A stretch of 15,329 bases of DNA from Actinomycetota bacterium (lineage in GTDB: Bacteria > Actinomycetota > UBA4738 > G016210805), in NCBI GenBank assembly GCA_016210805.1, contig JACQTL010000196.1, positions 1-15,329 on the forward strand, given 5' to 3'. The notes under the pieces are model-generated. The model had not been told where the DNA came from, searched no databases, and saw only the letters and a list, made by a program, of their open reading frames with translations. Shown in pieces: positions 1 to 10,200 of the stretch (its first letter is position 1; each line of letters begins with the position of its first letter). The position numbers were made by a program, and so were the translations under genes.

Positions 1-495
1 GAGGGGACCTACCCGCTCCCCGAGGCCCAGCTCGACCGGTTCCTGCTGAAGGTCGAGGTGGGGTACCCGGAGCCCGACGACGAGCGAGACGTCCTCCGCA
101 TGCACCACGAGGGCAGGGACCCTCACGACCTGGCGGCCCTGGGGGTCGGGCCGGCGGCAGGACCGGAGCACCTCGACGCTGCCGGCCGCGCCGTGGTCGC
201 GGTCACGGTGGCCCCCGAGGTCCTCGACTACGTGCTGGCCCTGGCCGCGGAGACCCGGCGGAGCCCGTCCCTGGCCCTCGGGGTGAGCCCCCGGGGCGCG
301 GCCATGCTGCTCACCTCGGCCAAGGCGTGGGCCTTCCTGGAGGGCCGGGGGTTCGTCACGCCGGACGACGTCCAGGCCATGGCCGGGCCGGCCTGGCGCC
401 ACCGGGTCATCCTGCGCCCGGAGGTCGAGCTGGAGGGAGCCACGGCGAACTCCCTGCTCGACGCGATCGTCGCTCGGGTCCCCGTGCCGCGATGA
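1..495 (+). CDS. MoxR-family AAA+ ATPase, C-terminal part (5' end outside window)
   Basis: The reading frame is open from base 1 and ends with TGA at 493-495; 164 residues are visible. It begins EGTYPLPEAQLDRFLLKVEVGYP, the segment after the sensor-1 region that is typical of MoxR proteins. A sensor-2-like motif, GVSPRGAAMLL, lies about 100 residues in, and the rest is the AAA lid domain. The Walker A and B motifs must lie before the window. MoxR ATPases are thought to act as chaperones that mature or assemble partner complexes, often with von Willebrand A-type proteins. The next gene, a DUF58 protein, starts within this stop codon (ATGA at 492-495), so the two are translationally coupled and probably act together. 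Family assignment is firm; the substrate is unknown. Confidence 0.93.
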   Translation, partial: EGTYPLPEAQLDRFLLKVEVGYPEPDDERDVLRMHHEGRDPHDLAALGVGPAAGPEHLDAAGRAVVAVTVAPEVLDYVLALAAETRRSPSLALGVSPRGAAMLLTSAKAWAFLEGRGFVTPDDVQAMAGPAWRHRVILRPEVELEGATANSLLDAIVARVPVPR

Positions 496-1802
496 GGGTG
501 TACCTCCGGCCCCGGCTCGTGCTGGTGGTCCTGGGGGGCGGGGTGGCGGCCGCCCTGGCCGGCGGCGGCTCATGGGTCGTGGCCGCGGTCCTGGACGGTT
601 TCGCGGTGGCCCTCCTCGTCGTCGACGTGGCCCTGGCCCCCCGGCCCGGCCTCCTCCGGGTGGAGGACGAGACCCCGTCGGTGCTCACGGTCGGGGAGGT
701 GGGGGAGGTCCTCCTGGAGGCCCGGAACCCGCTGGGCCGCCCGCTCGACCTGGAGGTCCGGGACGCCACGCCGCCATCCCTGCGACGGGATCCGGCCCGG
801 CACCGGGGACGCATCGAGGCGGGGGGCTCGGCCACCTTGCGCTCGGAGATCCGGCCGACCCGTCGGGGGCGCTTCCGGCTCGGCCCGCTCACCGTCCGGG
901 CCGGCGGCCCCCTGGGGTTGGGGGGCCGGCAGTGGAGCGTGGACCGCCGCCGCCCGGTGCACGTCTACCCGGCGCTGCCCGGCCGGGCCGAGGCGGACCT
1001 CCGCCTCGAGCGAGCCCGGGTCCTCCAGTCGGGGGAGCGCTCCTCCCGGATCCGGGGAGGGGGCACCGAGTTCGACTCCCTCCGCGAATACCACCCGGAC
1101 GACGAGTTCCGCCGGATCAACTGGCGAGCCACGGCGCGGTCGGTCCGGCCGGTGACCAACGTCTTCCGGGAGGAGAGGAACCAGCGGGTCCTGCTGCTCT
1201 TCGACGTGGGGCGGACGATGGCCGGGACCGTCGGCGGTGTGGCCCGATTCGAGCACGCCCTCGACGCCGGGTTCGCCGTGGCCGAGCTCGCCGCCAGGAT
1301 CGGGGACCACGTCGGGATGGCGGCGTTCGACGGGAGCGTCCGGGTGGCCGTCGGCCCGAGGAGCGGCAGGGGGCAGCTCGGACGGGTGCTCGGCGCCCTG
1401 TTCGACCTGGAGCCCTCCCTGGAGGCCCCGAACTACGGGCTGGCCGTGGCGGAGGTGCTGGCCCGGTACCGTCGCCGGGCCCTCCTCGTGCTGCTCACGG
1501 ACCTGGGGAGCGAGGCCACGCTCGAGCCGCTGCTCGACGCCCTGCCTGCCCTCCGGGCCCGTCACATCGTGCTGTTCGGTTCGGTGGCCGATCCGTCGGT
1601 GGCGGAGGCGGCCACGGCGATCCCGTCCTCCGCCGAGGAGGTCTACCGCAAGGCCGCCGCCGCGGGCAGCGTCGCCGCCCGCAACCGGGCCGCGGCACGG
1701 CTCCGGAGCGTCGGGGTCGACGTGGTCGATCGACCGCCGGGCCGGCTGGCCGGCGCCCTGGCCGACCGGTACCTCCGGATGAAGGCCTACGGCCGGCTGT
1801 AG
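492..1802 (+). CDS. DUF58 domain protein, MoxR partner
   Basis: 436 residues. The ATG at 492 overlaps the MoxR stop codon as ATGA, which decides the start. Two hydrophobic N-terminal segments (about residues 8-22 and 27-44) suggest a membrane anchor. A beta-rich region follows, then the DUF58 signature around residues 190-217 (GTEFDSLREYHPDDEFRRIN, then WRATARS). The C-terminal third looks like a von Willebrand A fold: LLLFDVGRTM near residue 238 and ALLVLLTDLGS further on. The metal site is not a classical DxSxS, which is usual in this family. DUF58 proteins are regularly encoded beside MoxR ATPases; a role in envelope complex assembly or stress is inferred, not shown. The last 16 bases overlap the convergent spoIIM gene. 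Confidence 0.93.
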   Translation: MRVYLRPRLVLVVLGGGVAAALAGGGSWVVAAVLDGFAVALLVVDVALAPRPGLLRVEDETPSVLTVGEVGEVLLEARNPLGRPLDLEVRDATPPSLRRDPARHRGRIEAGGSATLRSEIRPTRRGRFRLGPLTVRAGGPLGLGGRQWSVDRRRPVHVYPALPGRAEADLRLERARVLQSGERSSRIRGGGTEFDSLREYHPDDEFRRINWRATARSVRPVTNVFREERNQRVLLLFDVGRTMAGTVGGVARFEHALDAGFAVAELAARIGDHVGMAAFDGSVRVAVGPRSGRGQLGRVLGALFDLEPSLEAPNYGLAVAEVLARYRRRALLVLLTDLGSEATLEPLLDALPALRARHIVLFGSVADPSVAEAATAIPSSAEEVYRKAAAAGSVAARNRAAARLRSVGVDVVDRPPGRLAGALADRYLRMKAYGRL

Positions 1803-2743
1803 GCCGGGACCCCGAACAGGAACGCAACGTACCCGAGGGCCACGGCCACCCCGACGCCGATCTCCAGGAGCGGGACCCCGGTCGTCCCGGTGAGGAACCC
1901 CTCGATGAGCGCGGCGACCACGAAGGCGGGGATCACCCCGACGACCACGAGCAGGGCGTCCCGGGTCTCGGCGACGAGCGCCCGGCCCCGCGGACGGTCC
2001 CCTGGATCGATCACGCTCCAGCCCATCCGGAGCCCGGCCCCCGCCGCGATGCAGATCGCGGTGAGCTCGAGGATCCCGTGGGGGAGCACGAGGCTCCAGA
2101 ACTCCCACGACTTCCCGGCGGCCTGGAACGCGCCGGCCAGCACGCCGATGAACACGGCGTTGTTCACGACGACCCAGATCGTGCCGACGCCGAGCAGCGC
2201 TCCCAGCGCGAACGCCAGGAACGCGACCTGCACGTTGTTCACGAGGATCACGGTCGACACGGCCGCCGGGCCGATCCCCAGGTCCGCCCGGCCCCCGCCG
2301 GTGGCCCGCTCGATGGCCTCGCGGGCGGCGGGGGGGAGGAGTCCCACGCGGGCCTCTCGGGAGGTCGCCACCCAGAGGTCGGCGGCGAGCCCGATGCCGA
2401 CCAAGAGCACCGCGACGATCAGCACGAACGGGGCGGTCCGGCGGATCGCCTCCCGGTACCGGGTGCCGAACACCGCGAGGAATCCGCGCACCGTCCTCGG
2501 GCGGACGGAGTACACGGCGGCACCGGCCCGGGCGACGAGCCCGGAGAGATAGGCCACCAGGGCCGGGTCTCGGTACCGGGTCTGGGCCTCGGCGAGGTGG
2601 GCCGAGGCCCGGAGGTAGTGGGCGATCGCGTCGTCGATCTCCGGGCCGCTCCGCCGGGCCAGGGCGCTCGCGCCCCCGGCGATCGCGGCCTCGAGGCGCC
2701 GCCACTCTGGCCCATACTTGGTGAGGAAGGTGTCGAGGTCCAC
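1787..2743 (-). CDS. SpoIIM family (stage II sporulation protein M-like) integral membrane protein
   Basis: 318 residues from a GTG start at 2743, beginning (M)DLDTFLTKYGPEWRRLEAAI. A cytoplasmic helical region of about 110 residues is followed by roughly five membrane segments, including FVLIVAVLLVGIGLAADLWV and the loop LPHGILELTAI, which is conserved in this family. Non-sporulating actinobacteria carry these proteins beside MoxR, DUF58 and RDD genes, so the name does not imply sporulation. There is no Shine-Dalgarno sequence before the GTG. Instead TACACT (2750-2755, minus) lies 6 nt upstream, which fits a leaderless transcript. An open frame runs further upstream to an ATG at 2944, but using it would cover the divergent RDD gene and add non-family residues. 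The gene faces DUF58 and overlaps its 3' end by 16 bp. Confidence 0.9.
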   Translation of the reverse strand: MDLDTFLTKYGPEWRRLEAAIAGGASALARRSGPEIDDAIAHYLRASAHLAEAQTRYRDPALVAYLSGLVARAGAAVYSVRPRTVRGFLAVFGTRYREAIRRTAPFVLIVAVLLVGIGLAADLWVATSREARVGLLPPAAREAIERATGGGRADLGIGPAAVSTVILVNNVQVAFLAFALGALLGVGTIWVVVNNAVFIGVLAGAFQAAGKSWEFWSLVLPHGILELTAICIAAGAGLRMGWSVIDPGDRPRGRALVAETRDALLVVVGVIPAFVVAALIEGFLTGTTGVPLLEIGVGVAVALGYVAFLFGVPAYSRP

Positions 2744-2749
2744 CGGACG

Positions 2750-2755
2750 AGTGTA
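2750..2755 (-). promoter_or_regulatory. Putative -10 box of leaderless spoIIM
   Basis: TACACT on the minus strand fits the TANNNT pattern and is separated by 6 nt from the GTG start at 2743, so transcription would begin at or next to the start codon. I see no convincing -35 box at 16-18 nt. The absence of any purine-rich ribosome binding site on this strand supports leaderless translation. Confidence 0.5.
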
Positions 2756-2760
2756 GGAGG
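2755..2760 (+). promoter_or_regulatory. Strong Shine-Dalgarno sequence for the RDD gene
   Basis: AGGAGG on the plus strand is a perfect anti-16S complement. It lies too far (32 nt) from the GTG at 2793. It is 5 nt from an in-frame ATC at 2766, which raises the question of which start the RDD gene uses. The first two bases also belong to the complement of the spoIIM -10 box. Confidence 0.5.
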
Positions 2761-2792
2761 GGACGATCGATCCCACGAGGCGTCCGCTGGCG

Positions 2793-3524
2793 GTGACCCC
2801 GGAGGCGGTGGCGGTCCGGCTGGACGTCGCCGGGCTGGGGTCGCGGGGGATCGCGCTCCTGGTCGACTCGGCCATCCAGTTCGGGGCACTGTTCGTGGCC
2901 GGCCTGGCCATGTCCGGCACGTCGGGGACCGGCCCGCTCGTCACGTACCTCGTGCTGCTGTTCCTGGTGCTGTTCGCCTACCACCCGTTCTGCGAGGGGA
3001 TCACGCACGGCCGGACGCCCGGGAAGGCCGCCCAGCGGCTCCGGGTGGTCCAGGCCGACGGCACCCCGGTGACCTGGGGACCGGTGCTCGTCCGGAACCT
3101 GCTGCGGCTGGTGGACTGGCTGCCCGGGTTCTACGGGGTCGGCGCCGTCGCGGTGCTCGCCACCTCGCGCTCCCAGCGGCTGGGAGACCTGGCCGCGGGG
3201 ACCCTGGTGATCCGCGAGCACCACCTGCCGGCCCCGGCCCCGCTCGTTCTGGCCGAGGACCGGACGGGAGCATCCCGGGCCATCGACGTGGCCGGGCTGA
3301 CCGAACGCGACTACGCGCTGGTCCGCTCCTTCCTCCAGCGGCGGTGGGAGATGGAGCCGTCGGTCCGCCACGGCCTGGCCGCCCAGGTGGCCGGGGCCCT
3401 CCGGGCCAGGATCCGGGCGCCGGCCGGCCACGCCCTGGGCGACGAGGCGTTCATCGAGGCGGTGGCCCACGCGTACCGGTCGCGAGGGACCCGAGAGCCG
3501 GAACCGATCCCGCCTCCCCCGTGA
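2793..3524 (+). CDS. RDD family integral membrane protein
   Basis: 243 residues from GTG 2793. The RDD signature is clear: GLGSRGIALLVDSAIQ carries the first Arg and Asp, and SQRLGDLAAGTLVI carries the later Asp. Hydrophobic segments lie at about residues 17-38, 47-65 and 100-120. The C-terminal 80 residues are polar, charged and proline-rich at the end, probably cytoplasmic. RDD proteins have been linked to transport and ion homeostasis, but here the useful context is the MoxR/DUF58/SpoIIM neighbourhood. The start is uncertain. GTG 2793 has only a weak ACGAGG at 2775-2780. An in-frame ATC at 2766, 5 nt after a perfect AGGAGG, would add nine residues (DPTRRPLAV after the initiator). A TAG at 2754-2756 closes the frame upstream. 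Confidence 0.9.
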   Translation: MTPEAVAVRLDVAGLGSRGIALLVDSAIQFGALFVAGLAMSGTSGTGPLVTYLVLLFLVLFAYHPFCEGITHGRTPGKAAQRLRVVQADGTPVTWGPVLVRNLLRLVDWLPGFYGVGAVAVLATSRSQRLGDLAAGTLVIREHHLPAPAPLVLAEDRTGASRAIDVAGLTERDYALVRSFLQRRWEMEPSVRHGLAAQVAGALRARIRAPAGHALGDEAFIEAVAHAYRSRGTREPEPIPPPP

Positions 3525-3532
3525 CTCGGCCC

Positions 3533-3545
3533 ACCCGCGTCGGGT
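3533..3545. terminator. Short hairpin between convergent genes (weak)
   Basis: ACCCG-CGT-CGGGT forms a 5-bp stem in the 40-bp gap between the RDD stop (3524) and the stop of the minus-strand gene (3565). It has no T-tract on either side. It could act as a bidirectional terminator, but the stem is short for this GC content. Confidence 0.25.
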
Positions 3546-3564
3546 AGGTCCGGCCGGGTCCGGG

Positions 3565-4383
3565 TCAGGCGAACGCGCGGACGTGCTCGAGGACCTCGAG
3601 GGCGAGGTCCTCGTCGCCGCCGACGGCGATCGTGCCGTCGTCGAGGTACCGCTCGGCGGGGATCCTGCGGGCCGCGATCATGGCGAAGGGGTAGCCGCGC
3701 CCGTCGATGTAGGCGTCGGGACGCTTGCCGCGGTGGGGCACCTCGCGGGGGGCGAGCCCGTAGTGCCACGAGCCGCCGCCGGCCCCCTCGAGCTCGACGT
3801 GCACGCTCCTCCCGGGGAACGAGCGCCCGGCCTGCCCCAGCGCGTAGGGGAGGGTCCGGATGGCCAGGTCGTTCACCGCGTGGATCGGCCAGTGCTCGAG
3901 GCGGACCTGGTTCCCGCCCCCGGCCCGGACGTCCTCGCCGTGGATCCACCACTCGCTCACCCGGCTCTGGACGAGGAACCGGATCGGGAGGTCCCCGGCC
4001 ACCCAGGCCACCCGCTTGGCGGACCAGTCCTCCTCGGAGACCTTCGAGGCCCTGGCCAGCAGCAGGTCGGCGGCGCGGCCCCACTCCGAGACGACCTGCC
4101 GGAACGAGAGCTCCCTGCGGCGGGACACCGACCGGTCGTTGAACCCGTCGAGGGTGAACCCCTCCTCCTCCTTGCGGTACTGGGCCAGCTCGGACGGCTC
4201 CTCGTCTCCGAGCAGGGCGGCGGCGGCCACTTCCGAGGCGGCCAGGTGGGCGATCACGTCGCGGTTGGACCACCCGGCGCACGCGCTGTCGCCGTCCCAG
4301 CGGTCGGGCGGCGTGTACTGGATGGTCCGGCCCAGGGCCTCCCGTTCCGCCTGGGCGATGCCCAGCAGGGCCTCGCGGTCCAT
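3565..4383 (-). CDS. Maleylpyruvate isomerase family protein (mycothiol-dependent, DinB-like)
   Basis: 272 residues from ATG 4383. GGAGGT (complement of 4393-4398) lies 9 nt upstream and confirms the start. The N-terminal four-helix DinB/MDMPI domain shows GWSNRDVIAHLAASE with His46, and RVSEWWIHGEDVRAG with Glu144 and His148. These three match the expected metal-binding triad of mycothiol-dependent maleylpyruvate isomerase. A C-terminal domain after about residue 165 completes the family's usual two-domain layout. Members use mycothiol, the actinobacterial low-molecular-weight thiol, in isomerase or transferase reactions. The true substrate is unknown, because no gentisate or other aromatic degradation genes are nearby. 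It diverges from glycerate kinase across a 64-bp promoter region. Confidence 0.85.
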   Translation of the reverse strand: MDREALLGIAQAEREALGRTIQYTPPDRWDGDSACAGWSNRDVIAHLAASEVAAAALLGDEEPSELAQYRKEEEGFTLDGFNDRSVSRRRELSFRQVVSEWGRAADLLLARASKVSEEDWSAKRVAWVAGDLPIRFLVQSRVSEWWIHGEDVRAGGGNQVRLEHWPIHAVNDLAIRTLPYALGQAGRSFPGRSVHVELEGAGGGSWHYGLAPREVPHRGKRPDAYIDGRGYPFAMIAARRIPAERYLDDGTIAVGGDEDLALEVLEHVRAFA

Positions 4384-4430
4384 CGCTATGCGACCTCCGG
4401 TGGGCGGGCTCCTCTGGCGGGCACGGCGGG

Positions 4431-4436
4431 ATTGTA
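4431..4436 (-). promoter_or_regulatory. Putative -10 box for the maleylpyruvate isomerase family gene
   Basis: TACAAT on the minus strand (plus-strand ATTGTA) is close to the TATAAT consensus. Transcription would start near 4424, giving a leader of about 40 nt that contains the GGAGGT ribosome binding site. AGGACG on the minus strand (4453-4458) at 16-nt spacing is a weak -35 candidate. It shares two base pairs with the -10 box of the divergent gene. Confidence 0.6.
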
Positions 4437-4440
4437 CCCT
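4435..4440 (+). promoter_or_regulatory. Putative -10 box of leaderless glycerate kinase
   Basis: TACCCT fits TANNNT and ends 7 nt before the ATG at 4448. The intervening bases are CACCCCC and contain no ribosome binding site, so a leaderless mRNA is likely. No good -35 box is visible. It overlaps the opposing TACAAT box by two bases. Confidence 0.55.
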
Positions 4441-4447
4441 CACCCCC

Positions 4448-5593
4448 ATGCGCGTCCTGGCGGCACCGGACAAGTTCCGGGGGACGATCTCCGCGGCGGA
4501 GGCGGCCCGGGCCCTGGCCGCCGGGTGGCGGCGGGTCCGGCCCGGCGACCGGGTTGACGAGGTGCCCATGGCCGACGGAGGCGAGGGGACCCTCGACGCC
4601 CTGGTCGAAGCGCTGGGCGGGGACCGCCACACCGTGCGGGTCGCCGGACCCCTGGGGGACCCCGTGGACGCGGCCTACGGGCTGGTCGACGCCGCCGAGG
4701 GCCGGACGGCCGTCGTCGAGATGGCCCTGGCCTCCGGGCTGGCCCTGATCGCCGAGTCGCGCCGGGACCCCCGCCGGGCCACGACGCGGGGGACGGGCGA
4801 GCTGATCCTGGCCGCCTGCCGCCAGCGGCCCCGGCAGGTCATCGTGTGCATCGGGGGGAGCGCCACGAACGACGGGGGCGCTGGCATGGCCCAGGCCCTC
4901 GGCGTTCGGCTGCTCGACGCCGAGGGCCGGGAGCTGCCCCCCGGCGGGGCCGCGCTCCTCCGCCTCCACCGGATCGACGCCACGACCCTCGTCCCGGAGG
5001 TGCGGGGCGTCCGCTTCCTGGTGGCCTCCGACGTGGACAACCCCCTGACCGGCCCCCAGGGGGCCTCGGCCGTGTACGGCCCCCAGAAGGGCGCGACCCC
5101 CGAGGACGTCCGGCTCCTGGACGGCGCCCTCGGCCACTACGCGGCCGTGCTCCACCGGGACCTGGGGATCGACGTGCGGGAGATGCCGGGGGCCGGGGCC
5201 GCCGGCGGGCTGGGGGCCGGGCTGATCGCCTTCCTGGGGGCCCGGCTCCGTCCGGGGATCGACGTCGTGACGGAGGCCCTGGGTCTCAGGGACCGCCTGG
5301 CCGGGGCGGGGCTGGTCATCACGGGGGAGGGGAAGCTGGACGAGCAGTCCCTGCGTGGCAAGACCGTGGACGGCGTGCTGCGGCTGGCCCGGGAGCTCGG
5401 GGTCCCCGCCGCCGTCGTGTGCGGCCGGGCCGAGGTCCGGCCGGAGGGGGTGCCCGTGGTCTCGCTGGTCGACCTGGTGGGGGAGGAGCGAGCGCTCGAC
5501 GACACCCGGAGGGCCGTGGAGGAGGCCGCCGAGGCCCTGGCCCGCTCGGGGGTCCCGGCGGAGCGGGGCGTGAGCCTCCCGGGGGCCGGATGA
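4448..5593 (+). CDS. glxK: Glycerate 2-kinase (GlxK/GarK family)
   Basis: 381 residues, the normal length for glycerate kinase family 1. It phosphorylates D-glycerate with ATP, feeding glycerate from glyoxylate, serine or sugar-acid breakdown into lower glycolysis. Family motifs run in order: APDKFRGTISA at the N-terminus, PMADGGEGT (residues 40-48), GGSATNDGGAGMAQALG (about 134-150), GAAGGLGAGLIAFLGARLRP (about 250-270) and ITGEGKLDEQSLRGKT (about 290-305). The ATG at 4448 starts directly at the conserved N-terminus; a frame that continues upstream lies under the divergent gene and is not used. The stop overlaps the next gene's start (ATGA, 5590-5593), so the YbaK-type gene is co-translated. 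No glyoxylate carboligase or tartronate semialdehyde reductase gene lies within the window. Confidence 0.93.
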   Translation: MRVLAAPDKFRGTISAAEAARALAAGWRRVRPGDRVDEVPMADGGEGTLDALVEALGGDRHTVRVAGPLGDPVDAAYGLVDAAEGRTAVVEMALASGLALIAESRRDPRRATTRGTGELILAACRQRPRQVIVCIGGSATNDGGAGMAQALGVRLLDAEGRELPPGGAALLRLHRIDATTLVPEVRGVRFLVASDVDNPLTGPQGASAVYGPQKGATPEDVRLLDGALGHYAAVLHRDLGIDVREMPGAGAAGGLGAGLIAFLGARLRPGIDVVTEALGLRDRLAGAGLVITGEGKLDEQSLRGKTVDGVLRLARELGVPAAVVCGRAEVRPEGVPVVSLVDLVGEERALDDTRRAVEEAAEALARSGVPAERGVSLPGAG

Positions 5594-6060
5594 GCGGCGC
5601 CGTCGAGCGGTTCCTGGAGGCGGCCAGGGCCCGGGGCCTCGAGCCGGAGGTCCGCCGGTTCCCGGAGGGGACCCGCACGGCCGTCGACGCGGCCCGGGCC
5701 GTCGGCTGCGACGTCGCCCAGATCGTCAAGTCGATGGTCTTCGTGGCCGACGGGCGGCCCTTCGTGGCCTTCACCTCGGGGGCGAACCGCGCGGACACCG
5801 AGCGCCTGAGGGCGATCCTCGGCGCGGCGGAGGTGCGCCGGGCCACGGCCGAGGAGGTCCGGGAGGCCACCGGGTTCGCCATCGGCGGCACGCCTCCGGT
5901 GGGCCACCGGGAGGTGCTACGGGTGCTGATGGACGAGGACCTCCTCCGGTTCGACGTGGTCTGGGCCGCGGCAGGCACGCCGGATTCGGTCTTCCCGGTC
6001 GCGCCGGACGCCCTGCGGGACGCCGCCCGAGCGGAGGTGGCCGCGTTCAGGGAGGCCTGA
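5590..6060 (+). CDS. YbaK/EbsC family aminoacyl-tRNA deacylase
   Basis: 156 residues. The start ATG at 5590 overlaps the glycerate kinase stop. YbaK/ProX-type proteins are free-standing editing domains that hydrolyse wrongly charged tRNAs, for example Cys- or Ala-tRNA(Pro). Visible family features are the conserved lysine in IVKSMVF (Lys47), FTSGANRAD, the glycine-rich GFAIGGTPPVGH (residues 95-106) and the C-terminal AAGTPDSVFPV. Length and motif order match the family. The sequence does not tell which mischarged tRNA it edits. The coupling to glycerate kinase has no evident metabolic logic and may only reflect genome compaction. Confidence 0.9.
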   Translation: MSGAVERFLEAARARGLEPEVRRFPEGTRTAVDAARAVGCDVAQIVKSMVFVADGRPFVAFTSGANRADTERLRAILGAAEVRRATAEEVREATGFAIGGTPPVGHREVLRVLMDEDLLRFDVVWAAAGTPDSVFPVAPDALRDAARAEVAAFREA

Positions 6061-6065
6061 CCTGG

Positions 6066-6094
6066 TTCATCGAAGCCCACCGGGCGGGTACAAT
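6066..6094 (+). promoter_or_regulatory. Promoter of the A-type Fe-S carrier gene
   Basis: TACAAT at 6089-6094 is a good -10 box. TTCATC at 6066-6071, 17 bp upstream, is a weak -35 box matching three of six positions. Transcription would begin near 6101. A purine-rich ribosome binding site (AGGAAGAGGGA, 6118-6128) then leads to the ATG at 6136, so this gene has a conventional leader. Confidence 0.6.
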
Positions 6095-6135
6095 CCTGGT
6101 AAGGCGCCGACGGGCGCAGGAAGAGGGACACACAC

Positions 6136-6453
6136 ATGCAGCTCACCGAGACAGCGGCCGGGAAGGTCAGGGAGCTCCTCGAGCAGGAGGGGCAGGTCGA
6201 CATCGCGCTCCGGGTTGCCGTACAGCCCGGCGGGTGCTCGGGCCTTCGCTACTCGATGCTTCTGGACGACCAGTTCGGTGACAGCGATCTGATGGTGGAG
6301 CAGCACGGCGTCAGGCTGGTCACCGACCGCATGAGCGCCCCGTACCTCAGCCAGGCCACGATCGACTTCGTCGACTCCCTCGAGGCGTCCGGGTTCACGA
6401 TCGACAACCCCGTGGCCGCCGGCACCTGCGCCTGCGGCCACTCGTTCCACTAG
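6136..6453 (+). CDS. erpA: A-type iron-sulfur cluster carrier (HesB/IscA/ErpA family)
   Basis: 105 residues, the standard size. A-type carriers accept Fe-S clusters from the assembly scaffold and pass them to target apoproteins in the cytoplasm. The three cluster ligands are present: Cys34 in PGGCSGLRY, and Cys98 and Cys100 in GTCACGHSF near the C-terminus (the usual form is CGCG, here CACG). The start ATG has a clear ribosome binding site and its own promoter. The gene ends only 4 bp before the convergent metH stop. The symbol erpA is by family resemblance; in actinobacteria a single stand-alone member usually does this work. A link to the ferredoxin-dependent KorA at the far end is possible but not shown. 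Confidence 0.92.
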   Translation: MQLTETAAGKVRELLEQEGQVDIALRVAVQPGGCSGLRYSMLLDDQFGDSDLMVEQHGVRLVTDRMSAPYLSQATIDFVDSLEASGFTIDNPVAAGTCACGHSFH

Positions 6454-6457
6454 GCGC

Positions 6458-10153
<3,696 letters not shown>

Positions 10154-10156
10154 CGC

Positions 10157-10170
10157 CCTCCACGGGGAGG
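10157..10170 (-). promoter_or_regulatory. Hairpin covering the metH ribosome binding site
   Basis: On the minus strand CCTCC (10170-10166), loop CCGT, and GGAGG (10161-10157) form a perfect 5-bp stem just before the ATG at 10153. GGAGG is the only Shine-Dalgarno candidate, so the stem hides it. A competing helix, GGCGG (10188-10184) with CCGCC (10173-10169), uses part of the same CCTCC strand and would free the site. This is a typical translational expression platform. Which ligand state favours which helix cannot be decided by eye. Confidence 0.6.
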
Positions 10171-10200
10171 CGGACGCCCCAACCCGCCCGGGATGCGCTG

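Noticed and set aside
2744..2944. N-terminal extension of spoIIM from an ATG at 2944
   Set aside because: The added residues do not resemble the family, cover the divergent RDD start region, and lie upstream of the likely -10 box at 2750-2755.
570..3547. Long open frames on both strands across the MoxR/DUF58/SpoIIM/RDD region
   Set aside because: Their translations are Gly/Arg/Pro-rich and cross several real genes and intergenic gaps; they are frame shadows caused by high GC.
3311..5155. Minus-strand open frame across the glycerate kinase and MDMPI genes
   Set aside because: It overlaps two well-supported genes in other frames and has no recognisable domain.
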